Below, piece after piece: positions 36,578 through 44,961 of a stretch of 64,000 bases of DNA. Source of the DNA: a bacterium. Its GTDB lineage: Bacteria > Electryoneota > Electryoneia > Electryoneales > Electryoneaceae. A program made the translations under genes and the position numbers. The notes beneath the pieces are model-generated. The model saw only the letters and a program-made list of their open reading frames with translations, had not been told where the DNA came from and did not search any database. Where the stretch lies: the NCBI GenBank assembly GCA_020444425.1, contig JAHLLB010000001.1, positions 1 to 64,000 on the forward strand. Reading direction: 5' to 3'. Each line of letters opens with the position of its first letter. Position 1 is the first letter of the stretch.

Positions 36578-36611
36578 CCGCGTGGTCTTCGGATCGCGCG
36601 GTTTTGTTTTT
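36578..36611 (+). terminator. Terminator after pckG
   Basis: A short GC stem CCGCG/CGCGG (36578-36582 with 36597-36601) is followed by TTTTGTTTTT, 30 bases after the pckG stop. Confidence 0.65.
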
Positions 36612-36771
36612 CGTCGAGTGCCCATTCACCTTGTCTCTCGCTCCTCTTCGTTATGGAAATCACAAAGGTTGGATCTGCATCTAACCGGGCAACAGCCTCC
36701 CAGCTTCACGTCAGACTTTGTGAAGTAGTACACAATTTGGGTCCACGTTCACCCGGGAGAAAGGAAGTCTC

Positions 36772-38151
36772 ATGCGTCACCTGTCCTGGTTGCTGATCCT
36801 TGTTCTTACGACGGTCGTCACGGCCGCAGAGGATCACAGCGAATACTTCAGCGAACCCTTCGACACCCCTCAGGAAGTCACCGCGACCTGCCTCGAATGT
36901 CATGACGATGTGGGCGAATCCATCCTGCACACCCGTCACTGGAACTGGCAGGGCAGCACGACTGGCGAGGATGGCAGCGAACAGGTGGTCATCGGGAAGC
37001 AGAACCTGATCAACAATTTCTGCATCTCGGTGCCGTCCAACTGGCCGCGCTGCACCAGTTGTCACATTGGCTATGGTTGGCAGGACGCGTCCTTCGACCA
37101 CAGCGATCCAGGCAACATCGACTGTCTCGTCTGCCATGACGCCACCGGTACGTACAAGAAAGTCCCCACCGGCGCGGGCATGCCCGATCCGTCGGTTGAT
37201 CTGCTGGCAGTCGCCCAGTCGGTCGGGTCAACCCCCTCGCGCACCAATTGCGGCACCTGCCACTTTGATGGTGGTGGTGGAACCGGTGTTAAGCATGGTG
37301 ACATGGACGATATGTTGTACGAACCCACCCGCGAGCTGGACGTGCACATGGGCGGCCTTGACTTCGTCTGCGTCGATTGCCACACCACCGAGGATCACCG
37401 AATTCCTGGCGCCAGCCACGGGTCGATGACGGTGAACGAGAATCACATTTCCTGCACCGATTGCCACGACGATCCGGAGCTGCATGACAATTCCGCGATC
37501 AATCGTCACCTGAACACACTCGCCTGCGAAACATGCCACATTCCGGAGTATGCGCGTGGATTGCCGACGAAAACGTGGTGGGATTGGTCGCAGGCCGGCG
37601 AGGATCGCGAAGCCGTGCACGACGAATACGGCAAGGAGACCTACAACAAGAAGAAGGGCGAGTTTGCCTGGGGCAAGGATCTGGTGCCGACGTACGCCTG
37701 GTCCAACGGCGGCGCTTCGGTGTGTCGCATCGGCGATACGATTGATCCCACTGCCCCAGTGGCGTTGAACCAGCTGCAGGGCGGATTTGACGATCCCGAG
37801 TCACGCATTCGTCCGTACAAGGTGATGCGTGGCAAGCAGCCGTATGACGCTGTCAACTATACGATGATCGTGCCGCACCTGTTCGGCCCGGAAGGATACT
37901 GGAAGACGTTCGACTGGGAACGGGCGGCGGAAATTGGAATGGCGTCTGTCGGACAGGATTTCTCGGGCGAGGTTGGCTTCGTTGAAACCGAGATGTACTG
38001 GCCGTTGAACCACACCGTCGCACCGAAAGAGGATGCGCTGCGTTGCACCGTTTGCCACATCCGTGGCGACCGGCTCGACTGGACAGCACTGGGATACGAT
38101 GGCGATCCGATGAAGACGAAACAGAAACGTCTCGAGTCGAACGAGGACTAA
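36772..38151 (+). CDS. Octaheme c-type cytochrome (tetrathionate reductase-like family)
   Basis: This 459-residue exported protein has a signal peptide (about 1-20) and eight CXXCH heme sites: CLECH (Cys40), CTSCH, CLVCH, CGTCH, CVDCH, CTDCH, CETCH and, near the C-terminus, CTVCH. The count, spacing and isolated last heme match the octaheme tetrathionate reductase (OTR) family of periplasmic enzymes, which reduce tetrathionate, nitrite or hydroxylamine in vitro. The true substrate is unknown. ATG 36772 follows GGGAGAAAGGAAG. No quinol dehydrogenase partner is adjacent. Confidence 0.85.
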   Translation: MRHLSWLLILVLTTVVTAAEDHSEYFSEPFDTPQEVTATCLECHDDVGESILHTRHWNWQGSTTGEDGSEQVVIGKQNLINNFCISVPSNWPRCTSCHIGYGWQDASFDHSDPGNIDCLVCHDATGTYKKVPTGAGMPDPSVDLLAVAQSVGSTPSRTNCGTCHFDGGGGTGVKHGDMDDMLYEPTRELDVHMGGLDFVCVDCHTTEDHRIPGASHGSMTVNENHISCTDCHDDPELHDNSAINRHLNTLACETCHIPEYARGLPTKTWWDWSQAGEDREAVHDEYGKETYNKKKGEFAWGKDLVPTYAWSNGGASVCRIGDTIDPTAPVALNQLQGGFDDPESRIRPYKVMRGKQPYDAVNYTMIVPHLFGPEGYWKTFDWERAAEIGMASVGQDFSGEVGFVETEMYWPLNHTVAPKEDALRCTVCHIRGDRLDWTALGYDGDPMKTKQKRLESNED

Positions 38152-38220
38152 AAGTTAGGATGCCCTGACTCTCCGGCTCCAATTTTCGGACAGAATTCTG
38201 TGATCGATTCAGCGTTAATT

Positions 38221-38255
38221 TCAGGGGATAGCAAGCCTATCCCCTGCTTTCCTTT
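38221..38255 (+). terminator. Terminator after the octaheme cytochrome gene
   Basis: A perfect 10-base stem CAGGGGATAG/CTATCCCCTG (38221-38230 with 38236-38245) with loop CAAGC is followed by CTTTCCTTT. Confidence 0.8.
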
Positions 38256-38541
38256 GTGAAAATCAACAGCGCTAACCTGCCTCTCTCGCCGGAAATTCGA
38301 GGTTCATCGGGATTTTTTCGTCAGCATTGAAAACCCAAATTTCAGGTGTAGAACCTCGAAAGGTGCAATCTAGCAGTTTGATCTGAACGCCAAAACCGAA
38401 AAATCAGGGCTATAAATTTCAAACTCGTTTTGCTAGCTTTTCTCGTGAAGTTCGAGTAGATTCCGCGCCGGGTTGGTTCTCTACGTGGTTCCGCGGAACC
38501 GGCATGCCTCTGTGTTGAACAACTGTAGACAGGATAAAACG
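38256..38541. other. Intergenic region before the second FG-GAP gene
   Basis: Apart from the terminator on its left, this 286-base AT-richer stretch shows no gene, repeat or recognisable promoter. Confidence 0.4.
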
Positions 38542-40344
38542 ATGAAGCGTGTAATTCTCTTGTGCACAATACTCGTGCTCCCTCTGCTCGCGATGGCTCA
38601 GCCGTCCTGGGATGAGCAGGTTATCGCAATCAATACGGACGGTCCGATCATCGTCCACACCGCCGATATTGATGGCGACGGCGACTTGGATGTCGTCAAC
38701 TCTGGCTGGTTTGACGACAAGATCGTGTGGCACGAAAACCTGACCAACGGCTGGAACTCGCACACCATTGACCCGGATTTTCCCGGGAACCGGACCGTCT
38801 CCCCCGTCGACCTTGACCAGGACGGCGACATGGATGTGTTGTCCGCGGCGTTCTCAGGCGACGAGCTGGCCTGGTATGAACAAGATGGAAGTACGTGGAC
38901 CAAGCATGTGATTTCGAATACCGTGGACGGGCCCGTAGGCGTTGCAGGTATCGACCTCGATCAGGATGGCGACATTGACGTTGTATGTACTGCGTTCAAC
39001 GACGATAAGATTTTTTGGTACGAGAACGACAACCAGAGCTTCACTGAACATGAGATCGGCCGGAATTATAACGGTGCGAACGGGATTGCGCCTTTCGACA
39101 TTGATCAGGACGGTGACATTGACATCGCGACCAGTTCACAGGAAGGCAACCAGATTTCGTGGTGGGAAAACGACAACTTCAACTGGATCGAACATGATCT
39201 GAGCCAGAACATGGCGTCCGCTCGTTGTGTCGCGGTCGGCGACATGGATGGTGACGGCGATCCGGACATTGTCGGTGCCGCTGTGATTGCGGACGAAATC
39301 GCGTGGTGGGAAAATCGTGGCGGCGGTGAATTTGTCAAGCACATCGTCAGCTGTGGGTTCGACGGTGCTCGTTTTGTCAAGATTGTGGACCTCGACAACG
39401 ACGGCGATAATGACCTCGTCGCGACAGCACTGTGGCGTGATGAAGTGGCGTGGTTCGAAAATGTCGGCGACGATTTCATCAAGCACCTGGTCAGCAACGG
39501 CTTATTCCTGGCGAAGGGTGTGGATGCTGCGGATCTGGATAACGACGGCGATATCGACATCGTCGGCGCGTCCTACCAGGCCGACAACATCATCGTCTTT
39601 TCGCAGAACCCGTCAGAGAATCGGGATAAGGTCAGCATCGAGTTGACACCTCACGAATACCCGATTGCAGTGCAGCGTGAAAGCGATTTTCTCCTCGACC
39701 TGGAAATCAATATCGACAATTTCTTCATCGGTTATTACGGTATCTGGATCGAGATCATGCTCCCGAACGGTCACATCTACGGTCCGACCTATTACAACGA
39801 CGTCTGGGTGATTTTCGAGCGTACGCTCACCTCGAACAACTATGCCCAGTACATTCCGTCGAACGCGCCCTACGGTGAGTACCAGTGGATGCTGAGCGTT
39901 GGCGATGCCGGCGAACACGCCTATCAAACCGCCTCCTTCCGCTTCACTGTCGAACCGAGCCAAAGCGCGAATGAAGCAGTAGTCGGCGAAACGAAGCCCG
40001 GCGACTGGAGCGTTTCCGGTCTCGACATTTCCGAGTTCGAGGATGACGCCACGGCGTCGGATTTCTTCGCCCAGCCGCGTGAAACCGCGCTTGGCAAAGC
40101 ATACCCGAACCCGTTCAACGCGCAGGTGGTGATTCCGTTGAGTGTGGCGAACGACAGCGATGTGCGCCTGACGGTACACAACACACTCGGCCAGGAAGTG
40201 GCGGTGCTGCAGGATGGGACGTTATCCGGCGGCACGTACGAGTTCAGCTTCCAGGCACAGAATCTGAGCACCGGTTTGTATTTTGTGCAGGCCACAGTGG
40301 ATGGGCGCACTCTCGCCCCTCAGAAGCTGATGTTGCTGCGATAG
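38542..40344 (+). CDS. Secreted FG-GAP/VCBS repeat protein with T9SS sorting domain
   Basis: This 600-residue paralogue of the protein at 117-1895 has a signal peptide (MKRVILLCTILVLPLLAMAQ). About seven FG-GAP/VCBS repeats with DxDxDGDxD loops and AWWEN or AWYEQ strands follow (about 35-375). A beta-rich middle (about 385-485) precedes a type IX C-terminal domain with KAYPNPFNAQ, HNTLGQ and GLYFVQ. It is probably a surface or released binding protein. ATG 38542 has AGGAT upstream; the longer frame to 38473 lacks a signal peptide at its start and is rejected. A terminator follows. Confidence 0.9.
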   Translation: MKRVILLCTILVLPLLAMAQPSWDEQVIAINTDGPIIVHTADIDGDGDLDVVNSGWFDDKIVWHENLTNGWNSHTIDPDFPGNRTVSPVDLDQDGDMDVLSAAFSGDELAWYEQDGSTWTKHVISNTVDGPVGVAGIDLDQDGDIDVVCTAFNDDKIFWYENDNQSFTEHEIGRNYNGANGIAPFDIDQDGDIDIATSSQEGNQISWWENDNFNWIEHDLSQNMASARCVAVGDMDGDGDPDIVGAAVIADEIAWWENRGGGEFVKHIVSCGFDGARFVKIVDLDNDGDNDLVATALWRDEVAWFENVGDDFIKHLVSNGLFLAKGVDAADLDNDGDIDIVGASYQADNIIVFSQNPSENRDKVSIELTPHEYPIAVQRESDFLLDLEINIDNFFIGYYGIWIEIMLPNGHIYGPTYYNDVWVIFERTLTSNNYAQYIPSNAPYGEYQWMLSVGDAGEHAYQTASFRFTVEPSQSANEAVVGETKPGDWSVSGLDISEFEDDATASDFFAQPRETALGKAYPNPFNAQVVIPLSVANDSDVRLTVHNTLGQEVAVLQDGTLSGGTYEFSFQAQNLSTGLYFVQATVDGRTLAPQKLMLLR

Positions 40345-40404
40345 CTGGTTGGTCGGTGATCGGTCATCCGACGCAGGACAATCGTTTAGCACGTACCAAC
40401 AAGA

Positions 40405-40437
40405 AACCGCGACCACCAGAGGGTGATCGCGGTTTTC
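40405..40437 (+). terminator. Terminator after the FG-GAP gene
   Basis: Stem AACCGCGA...TCGCGGTT (40405-40412 with 40427-40434, extended by ACC/GGT) is followed by TTCTTG. It is also placed to end the minus-strand tRNA-Val transcript, which has its AAAACC side. Confidence 0.8.
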
Positions 40438-40440
40438 TTG

Positions 40441-40514
40441 TGGGCGATACTGGATTCGAACCAGTGACTTCCACCTTGTAAGGGTGGCACTCTAACCAGC
40501 TGAGTTAATCGCCC
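40441..40514 (-). tRNA. tRNA-Val (anticodon TAC)
   Basis: On the minus strand the 74 bases fold as a full cloverleaf: acceptor GGGCGAT/ATCGCCC, a D-arm with AGCTGGTTAGA, anticodon stem CCACC/GGTGG around CTTACAA (anticodon TAC) and a T-arm CTGGTTCGAATCCAG. The discriminator is A, and CCA is not encoded. Its first ten bases overlap the end of the DUF3124 coding sequence, including that gene's stop codon. Confidence 0.95.
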
Positions 40515-41026
40515 ATGTTTGAGTTGGATAGGTCTTCCAACACTTTCGCCTGTGTGGTGAAGGAAATCCCAGACGACGACCGTGTACTGACCATCAGCGC
40601 TTCGACGATGGGTTCCGTAACCTCTTCAACCGCAGTCCAGGATACAATGAAATTGGCGCCGGTTCCACCACTTGCGTCACGCTCTTCAATAACGATATTC
40701 AACGTTTCCAACGGTTTCAGCACTCGTTTCTCATTCATGTACGACTTCAGCAGTTTGCCGCTGATTCCATGATAATCCGCTTGCGTTATTGTGATCGAGT
40801 GATAGCGATCCGTGTTGTGAATTGAAAGCATTGCTGCCAGTTCCAGGGTACGCTGTGCGTCCCTGTAGAAAATGCTGGAATAGATCGGTACATACAGCAC
40901 TTGCCCTGAGATGACAAGCTCTGAGGCTTCAGCTGCGGCTCTCACCTCTGAAGGCGATGCGGCGGGAGTCGTTTGAGGTTCTGCCCGAGTTCCATCCTCC
41001 GACTGAGTGCAGGCGGAACTCGTCAC
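40505..41026 (-). CDS. DUF3124 protein, probable lipoprotein
   Basis: This DUF3124 member shows VPIYSSIFYRDAQRTLELA, LSIHNTDRYHSITI and the GGTGANFIVSW signature. The family is periplasmic or membrane-linked and of unknown role. The listed GTG start at 41026 falls inside a lipoprotein signal. The frame stays open upstream and reads RKPFAHTARLLLLIAIVTSSAC, with a probable lipobox ending at Cys. No ATG, GTG or TTG exists there, but an ATT at 41077 with GAGG upstream would give a full signal. The stop codon lies inside tRNA-Val. It is probably cotranscribed with the DUF3098 gene, whose stop it would overlap. Confidence 0.8.
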   Translation of the reverse strand: MTSSACTQSEDGTRAEPQTTPAASPSEVRAAAEASELVISGQVLYVPIYSSIFYRDAQRTLELAAMLSIHNTDRYHSITITQADYHGISGKLLKSYMNEKRVLKPLETLNIVIEERDASGGTGANFIVSWTAVEEVTEPIVEALMVSTRSSSGISFTTQAKVLEDLSNSNMGD

Positions 41027-41069
41027 GATGGCGATCAGCAGCAGCAGCCGGGCTGTATGTGCAAAGGGT

Positions 41070-41381
41070 TTACGAATTCGTCTGTCCTCGTTTGTCCCTG
41101 ACCAGAATAGACACCGGCAGCAGCACGACGTAGCCGATCACCAGCAGGACCGGGCCGAGAGTCAGCGACGAGAAGCTGTCATACGGACCCTGGCCGAGGA
41201 ACACATACCCGATGATGATCACCGCCAACGAGGCGAGGAACCAGTACAGGTTCTTGCGTGAGAACGGCCACGTGAACCGGTCGGTTTGCACCGGCGCGCG
41301 TTTCGGCTTCGGTTGGTCGAGGACCGACTTTGCTTCGGGGCTGGTCTTTTTCTGCTTTGACTTCTCAGTTGTAGCTGCCAT
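41070..41381 (-). CDS. DUF3098-like small membrane protein
   Basis: This 103-residue protein has a Lys/Pro-rich N-terminus, then FTWPFSRKNLYWFLASLAVIIIG and a second membrane helix (LGPVLLVIGYVVLLPVSIL). It matches the two-helix DUF3098 family common in the FCB group. The function is unknown; in other genomes it often lies near cell-division or envelope genes. ATG 41381 is preferred over the longer frame starting at 41471, whose extra segment is not conserved-looking. The Shine-Dalgarno is weak. Confidence 0.7.
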   Translation of the reverse strand: MAATTEKSKQKKTSPEAKSVLDQPKPKRAPVQTDRFTWPFSRKNLYWFLASLAVIIIGYVFLGQGPYDSFSSLTLGPVLLVIGYVVLLPVSILVRDKRGQTNS

Positions 41382-41574
41382 CGTTCTCGTCTTCTCTCGC
41401 TGAACAGAGTTGCTGCGTGGTTGTTCACGGTAAAACAGGATCGAGTTTCGCGAACAGCCTGTAACGTACACTCAGACAGGACTCCCGGTCAACGCAGAGT
41501 CCCGCTTGAACCTCGTGGGTCCGTCCCCTAGTTTGGGATACACAACAGTTGCCGAAACCAAGCAGGATCCACGC

Positions 41575-43818
41575 ATGCACAACATCCGTCCGGGTCTCGT
41601 TCTGGTTCTGTTCACCCTGCTTCTGGGTGGAACGTTCCAGCAGACTCACGCCGTCCCCCCCGCCGTCACTGACTCATCCATGGCTTACCTCAAGCTGCTC
41701 GCGGACCCGGAGTTGTATAAAGGCCGTAAATCCGGTTCAGAGGGCGGGAATGCGTCCCAGATGTGGATCGCTGTACAGTTCGACCGTTGGGGCCTGCAGC
41801 CGTTGATCGACGACAGTACCCTGGTCCGTTATCCGATGCTGGCGACGGTCGAGAAGAAGGCGAAGCTGGTGCTGCTGGACACGGAACGGTATGACGATCT
41901 CGAGTTTCTGCTTGGGGACGATTACACGGTCACCGTTAACAGCGGCAGCGGGAAGGTCACCGCGCCGGTGGTGCTCGTCGGTCACGGCATCTCGAAACCG
42001 GACAAGGGCTGGGATGATTATGGCGACGCCGACGTCTCCGGCAAGATCGTCGTCATCCTGCGTGGCAAACCGACCAGCGACGAGCAGTGGGATGATGAAT
42101 ACCGGCGCACCTACCTGCTCAACGAGGCGAAATCTCGCGGCGCGGCTGGTGTGTTGTTCTACATGGGCGAAAACGTGATCGGCGGTGCGGCGATCATGGA
42201 AGAGGCCTACAGTCCGGACCTTCCCAGCGCGGTTATCGGCGAACGGGTGCTCAGCCACCTGTTCTACGGCACCGGCTTCACTCATGAGATCTACAAGCGC
42301 GTGCTCAAGAACGAACCCCGTGTGCTTGAATTCGGCAAACGCATGCGTCTTGAGACCAAGGTCAGGCGCATCGAAGACGGGCATGGGTACAACGTCGCCG
42401 GGGTCGTACCCGGCACCGACCCGAAGCTGGCAAAAGAAGCGGTGTTGTTCGGCGGGCACGGTGACCATGTCGGTCCAAACGCCCTTGGCCATGTCTACGC
42501 CGGCGCCGATGATAACGGATCCGGCACGGTGGTGGTGATGGAGCTGGCGCGTGTTTTCGCGCAGAACCCTCAGCCGCGTACGATGATCTTCATGATCTTC
42601 GGCGGCGAGGAACAGGGCCTGCTCGGCAGCCGCGCGCTGGCGGCGGAACTGCCCGAGACGTACGACTACATCACCATGGTCAACCTCGACATGGCCGGTC
42701 GTGGCGAGGGTATCACCGGTCTCGGCGGCGGTCAGGCGATACCGGACTTGTGGTATGATTTCTACGCATCGTTGTCCGACAGCATGCGCGGCCAGATTCA
42801 GCAGCGGCGTTCGTGGGGCGGCTTCAGCTCCGACCATGCCTATTTCCGGGAAGCGGGCATTCCGGCATTCACCGCCTACAGCAAAGGGTCGCACGACCAT
42901 TACCACAGCACCGAGGACCGGTACGAGACCATCGACACCCGCGCGATCGGAGGTAGCCTGTCCGCCATCAGCCTGTGGCTGGAGACGGTCGCGTCGCACC
43001 CGGAACCGCTGACCCACCCGTACCAGCCGGAGCGTGTCGTCTGGCATTCGGGGTACGGCCTCCGTTGGGCGGAATTGAGCGAGAACCTTGATACAGATCT
43101 GGCCACCTCCCGCGAGTTCAATCACCAGGGTTATGTCGCCACGGTGCTCACTACCTACCCTCCGACCAACGACATCGAGCGCGAACTGTTCGAGGAGACG
43201 CTCGACCATTATCGTGACCGTCTCGAGCTGGAAGACGATCTCAACCTCGGCGAGAAGCTGGCGAACGTGCGCGGGAACGCATACAACCTGCGTGGGACGG
43301 TCTTCCTCGCGGTGGAAGGCGATGCGTTGACCAGCGCCGACAGCACGCGGATGGAATTCTGGGACGCGCTCGGCTTGCACTGGATACGGCTCGAACAGCC
43401 GACGGCGTGGCTCGGGAACGGCGAGCTGCGCTTTGACAAACAGGGAATTGTGCGGGCGTGGAAGACGCTGGACACCATCGTCGAGCTGCCGTTGGCGGAT
43501 GCGCAAGAGTGGCTTCCGCTGCTGCCCGAGCTGGGAACGGTCCTGTTCACCGGGGAATGGAACGCGTTTGCCGCACTGGACGACGACACCCGTTCAGAGT
43601 TGAAGGATAACGGCGCGCACCTGCTGGTTCGTGTCCCGCATGCCGACCTGCCCGACGCCATCACTGCGACCGATCAGTTCCACGAGCTCCAGGTGCACCT
43701 TCAGCCGGTCGGCGACGACTACAGCGAAACCCTGAGCTGGATTCGGCTTGCGCTGGACGACGGCCTGGAGAAAGAAGAGCTGAAGAACTGGATCGGTGGG
43801 CACTTCGGGATGTGGTGA
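41575..43818 (+). CDS. Secreted M28 family zinc aminopeptidase with PA domain
   Basis: This 747-residue exported peptidase has a signal peptide (about 1-25) and a protease-associated insert (about 125-260). The M28 catalytic core has its zinc ligands visible: His295 in GGHGDHVG, Asp312 in AGADDNGSG, Glu345/Glu346 in GGEEQG, Asp372 in NLDMAG and His440 in SHDHYH. A C-terminal extension of about 270 residues is not recognised. It probably trims N-terminal residues from peptides outside the inner membrane. ATG 41575 follows AGGAT. A repeat-rich region lies downstream. Confidence 0.9.
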   Translation: MHNIRPGLVLVLFTLLLGGTFQQTHAVPPAVTDSSMAYLKLLADPELYKGRKSGSEGGNASQMWIAVQFDRWGLQPLIDDSTLVRYPMLATVEKKAKLVLLDTERYDDLEFLLGDDYTVTVNSGSGKVTAPVVLVGHGISKPDKGWDDYGDADVSGKIVVILRGKPTSDEQWDDEYRRTYLLNEAKSRGAAGVLFYMGENVIGGAAIMEEAYSPDLPSAVIGERVLSHLFYGTGFTHEIYKRVLKNEPRVLEFGKRMRLETKVRRIEDGHGYNVAGVVPGTDPKLAKEAVLFGGHGDHVGPNALGHVYAGADDNGSGTVVVMELARVFAQNPQPRTMIFMIFGGEEQGLLGSRALAAELPETYDYITMVNLDMAGRGEGITGLGGGQAIPDLWYDFYASLSDSMRGQIQQRRSWGGFSSDHAYFREAGIPAFTAYSKGSHDHYHSTEDRYETIDTRAIGGSLSAISLWLETVASHPEPLTHPYQPERVVWHSGYGLRWAELSENLDTDLATSREFNHQGYVATVLTTYPPTNDIERELFEETLDHYRDRLELEDDLNLGEKLANVRGNAYNLRGTVFLAVEGDALTSADSTRMEFWDALGLHWIRLEQPTAWLGNGELRFDKQGIVRAWKTLDTIVELPLADAQEWLPLLPELGTVLFTGEWNAFAALDDDTRSELKDNGAHLLVRVPHADLPDAITATDQFHELQVHLQPVGDDYSETLSWIRLALDDGLEKEELKNWIGGHFGMW

Positions 43819-43821
43819 GAA

Positions 43822-43880
43822 AGGCTATGGACTATAGGCCATGGGCTATAGGCCATAGGCTATAGGCTATAGGCTATGGG
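43822..43880 (+). repeat. Short tandem repeat of GGCTATA-like units
   Basis: Units of seven to eight bases (AGGCTAT, GGCCATA and variants) repeat across 43822-43880, directly after the M28 peptidase stop. It is simple-sequence DNA, without the spacing of a CRISPR array. Confidence 0.75.
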
Positions 43881-43886
43881 ATTCGG

Positions 43887-44006
43887 GGTGTCATTCTGAA
43901 CGGAACGAAGAGAAGTGAAGAATCTACCTGAAGATACGGCGACGGTCCCTCATTGAACCAACGCCGTTTAATTGAGCAGATCCTTCACTGCGTTCAGGAT
44001 GACACC
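43887..44006. mobile_element. MITE-like inverted-repeat element
   Basis: Ends GGTGTCATTCTGAACG (43887-43902) and CGTTCAGGATGACACC (43991-44006) are inverted repeats matching at 15 of 16 positions. The similarity continues inward (AGTGAAGAATCT and AGATCCTTCACT). The 120-base unit has no gene. TGTCATCCTGAAC...GGATCT sequences are widespread intergenic repeats in bacteria. Confidence 0.6.
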
Positions 44007-44070
44007 ACTATCGATGACCAGCCACCGAACCGATTACCTATAACACCGATTACCGAATACCAATTACCGG

Positions 44071-44961
44071 TTACCGCCCCTCCCAAGCCAGCTGTTCCGC
44101 GTAGAGCGTGTTCTTTAGCAGCAGCGCGACAGTCATCGGCCCAACGCCGCCGGGAACCGGTGTAATCAACGACGCGCGCGGTTCGACTTCTTCATACAGC
44201 ACGTCGCCGGTCAACCGGTAGCCACGTTTCTTCGTCGCGTCCTCGACACGGTTCATCCCGACGTCGATCACCACCGCGCCTTCCTTGACCATGTCGCCGT
44301 GTACGAATTCCGGCTGGCCGATGGCGGCGATCAGGATATCCGCCTTGCGTGTGTGCTCGGCGATATCAACGGTCCGGCTGTGGCACAGGGTGACGGTCGC
44401 GTTCGCGCCCTTCGCCTTGCGCATCAGCAGCATCGCCATCGGTGTGCCGACCAGGTGGCTGCGCCCGAGGACGACTGCGTGCTTGCCCTGCGGGTTGACG
44501 CCGTAGCGTTCCAACAGCTCCATCACGCCCAACGGTGTGCACGGAACAAACTTGGGTTGATTCAACGCAAGCAGCCCCATATTCATTGGGTGGAAACCGT
44601 CCACGTCTTTCATCGGATCGATGGCGCGCACGACTTCGTCCTCGTCCAATCCTTTCGGCAATGGCGATTGTACCAACAGGCCGTTGTAGCGGTCGTCCGC
44701 GTTGATCTCCCGCACCTTGGCGAGCAGATCGTCCTGCGTGGTATCGGCGGGCATGCGTTCGATCAGCGAGCGCATCCCGGTTTCCTCGCACGCCTTCTTC
44801 TTCATGTTGACGTAGACCTTGGAGGCGGGATCGTCACCCACGAGGATTAACGCCAGTCCGGGTTGACGGCCCTCTTTCGCGCGCTTCGCGACCTCGTCCG
44901 CGACTTCCTGCCGCAACGCTGCCGCCACAGCCTTGCCGTCAATGTTTTTATCGCCGTTCAT
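44071..44961 (-). CDS. folD: Methylenetetrahydrofolate dehydrogenase / cyclohydrolase
   Basis: This 296-residue bifunctional FolD interconverts 5,10-methylene-, methenyl- and 10-formyl-tetrahydrofolate. Visible motifs are YVNMKKKACEETG with the catalytic Lys, VQSPLP (usually VQLPLP), DVDGFHP, the NADP loop GRSHLVGTP and PVPGGVGPMT. ATG 44961 overlaps the stop of the upstream glycosyltransferase gene (ATGA). It ends the minus-strand run. Confidence 0.96.
   Translation of the reverse strand: MNGDKNIDGKAVAAALRQEVADEVAKRAKEGRQPGLALILVGDDPASKVYVNMKKKACEETGMRSLIERMPADTTQDDLLAKVREINADDRYNGLLVQSPLPKGLDEDEVVRAIDPMKDVDGFHPMNMGLLALNQPKFVPCTPLGVMELLERYGVNPQGKHAVVLGRSHLVGTPMAMLLMRKAKGANATVTLCHSRTVDIAEHTRKADILIAAIGQPEFVHGDMVKEGAVVIDVGMNRVEDATKKRGYRLTGDVLYEEVEPRASLITPVPGGVGPMTVALLLKNTLYAEQLAWEGR

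Noticed and set aside
41737..43506. 589-codon minus-strand frame opposite the M28 peptidase
   Set aside because: It is the antisense shadow of a well-supported peptidase gene; it has no recognisable domain, and GC-rich codon bias keeps the frame open.
43822..43880. Tandem repeat considered as a CRISPR array
   Set aside because: Units are seven to eight bases, contiguous, with no spacers.
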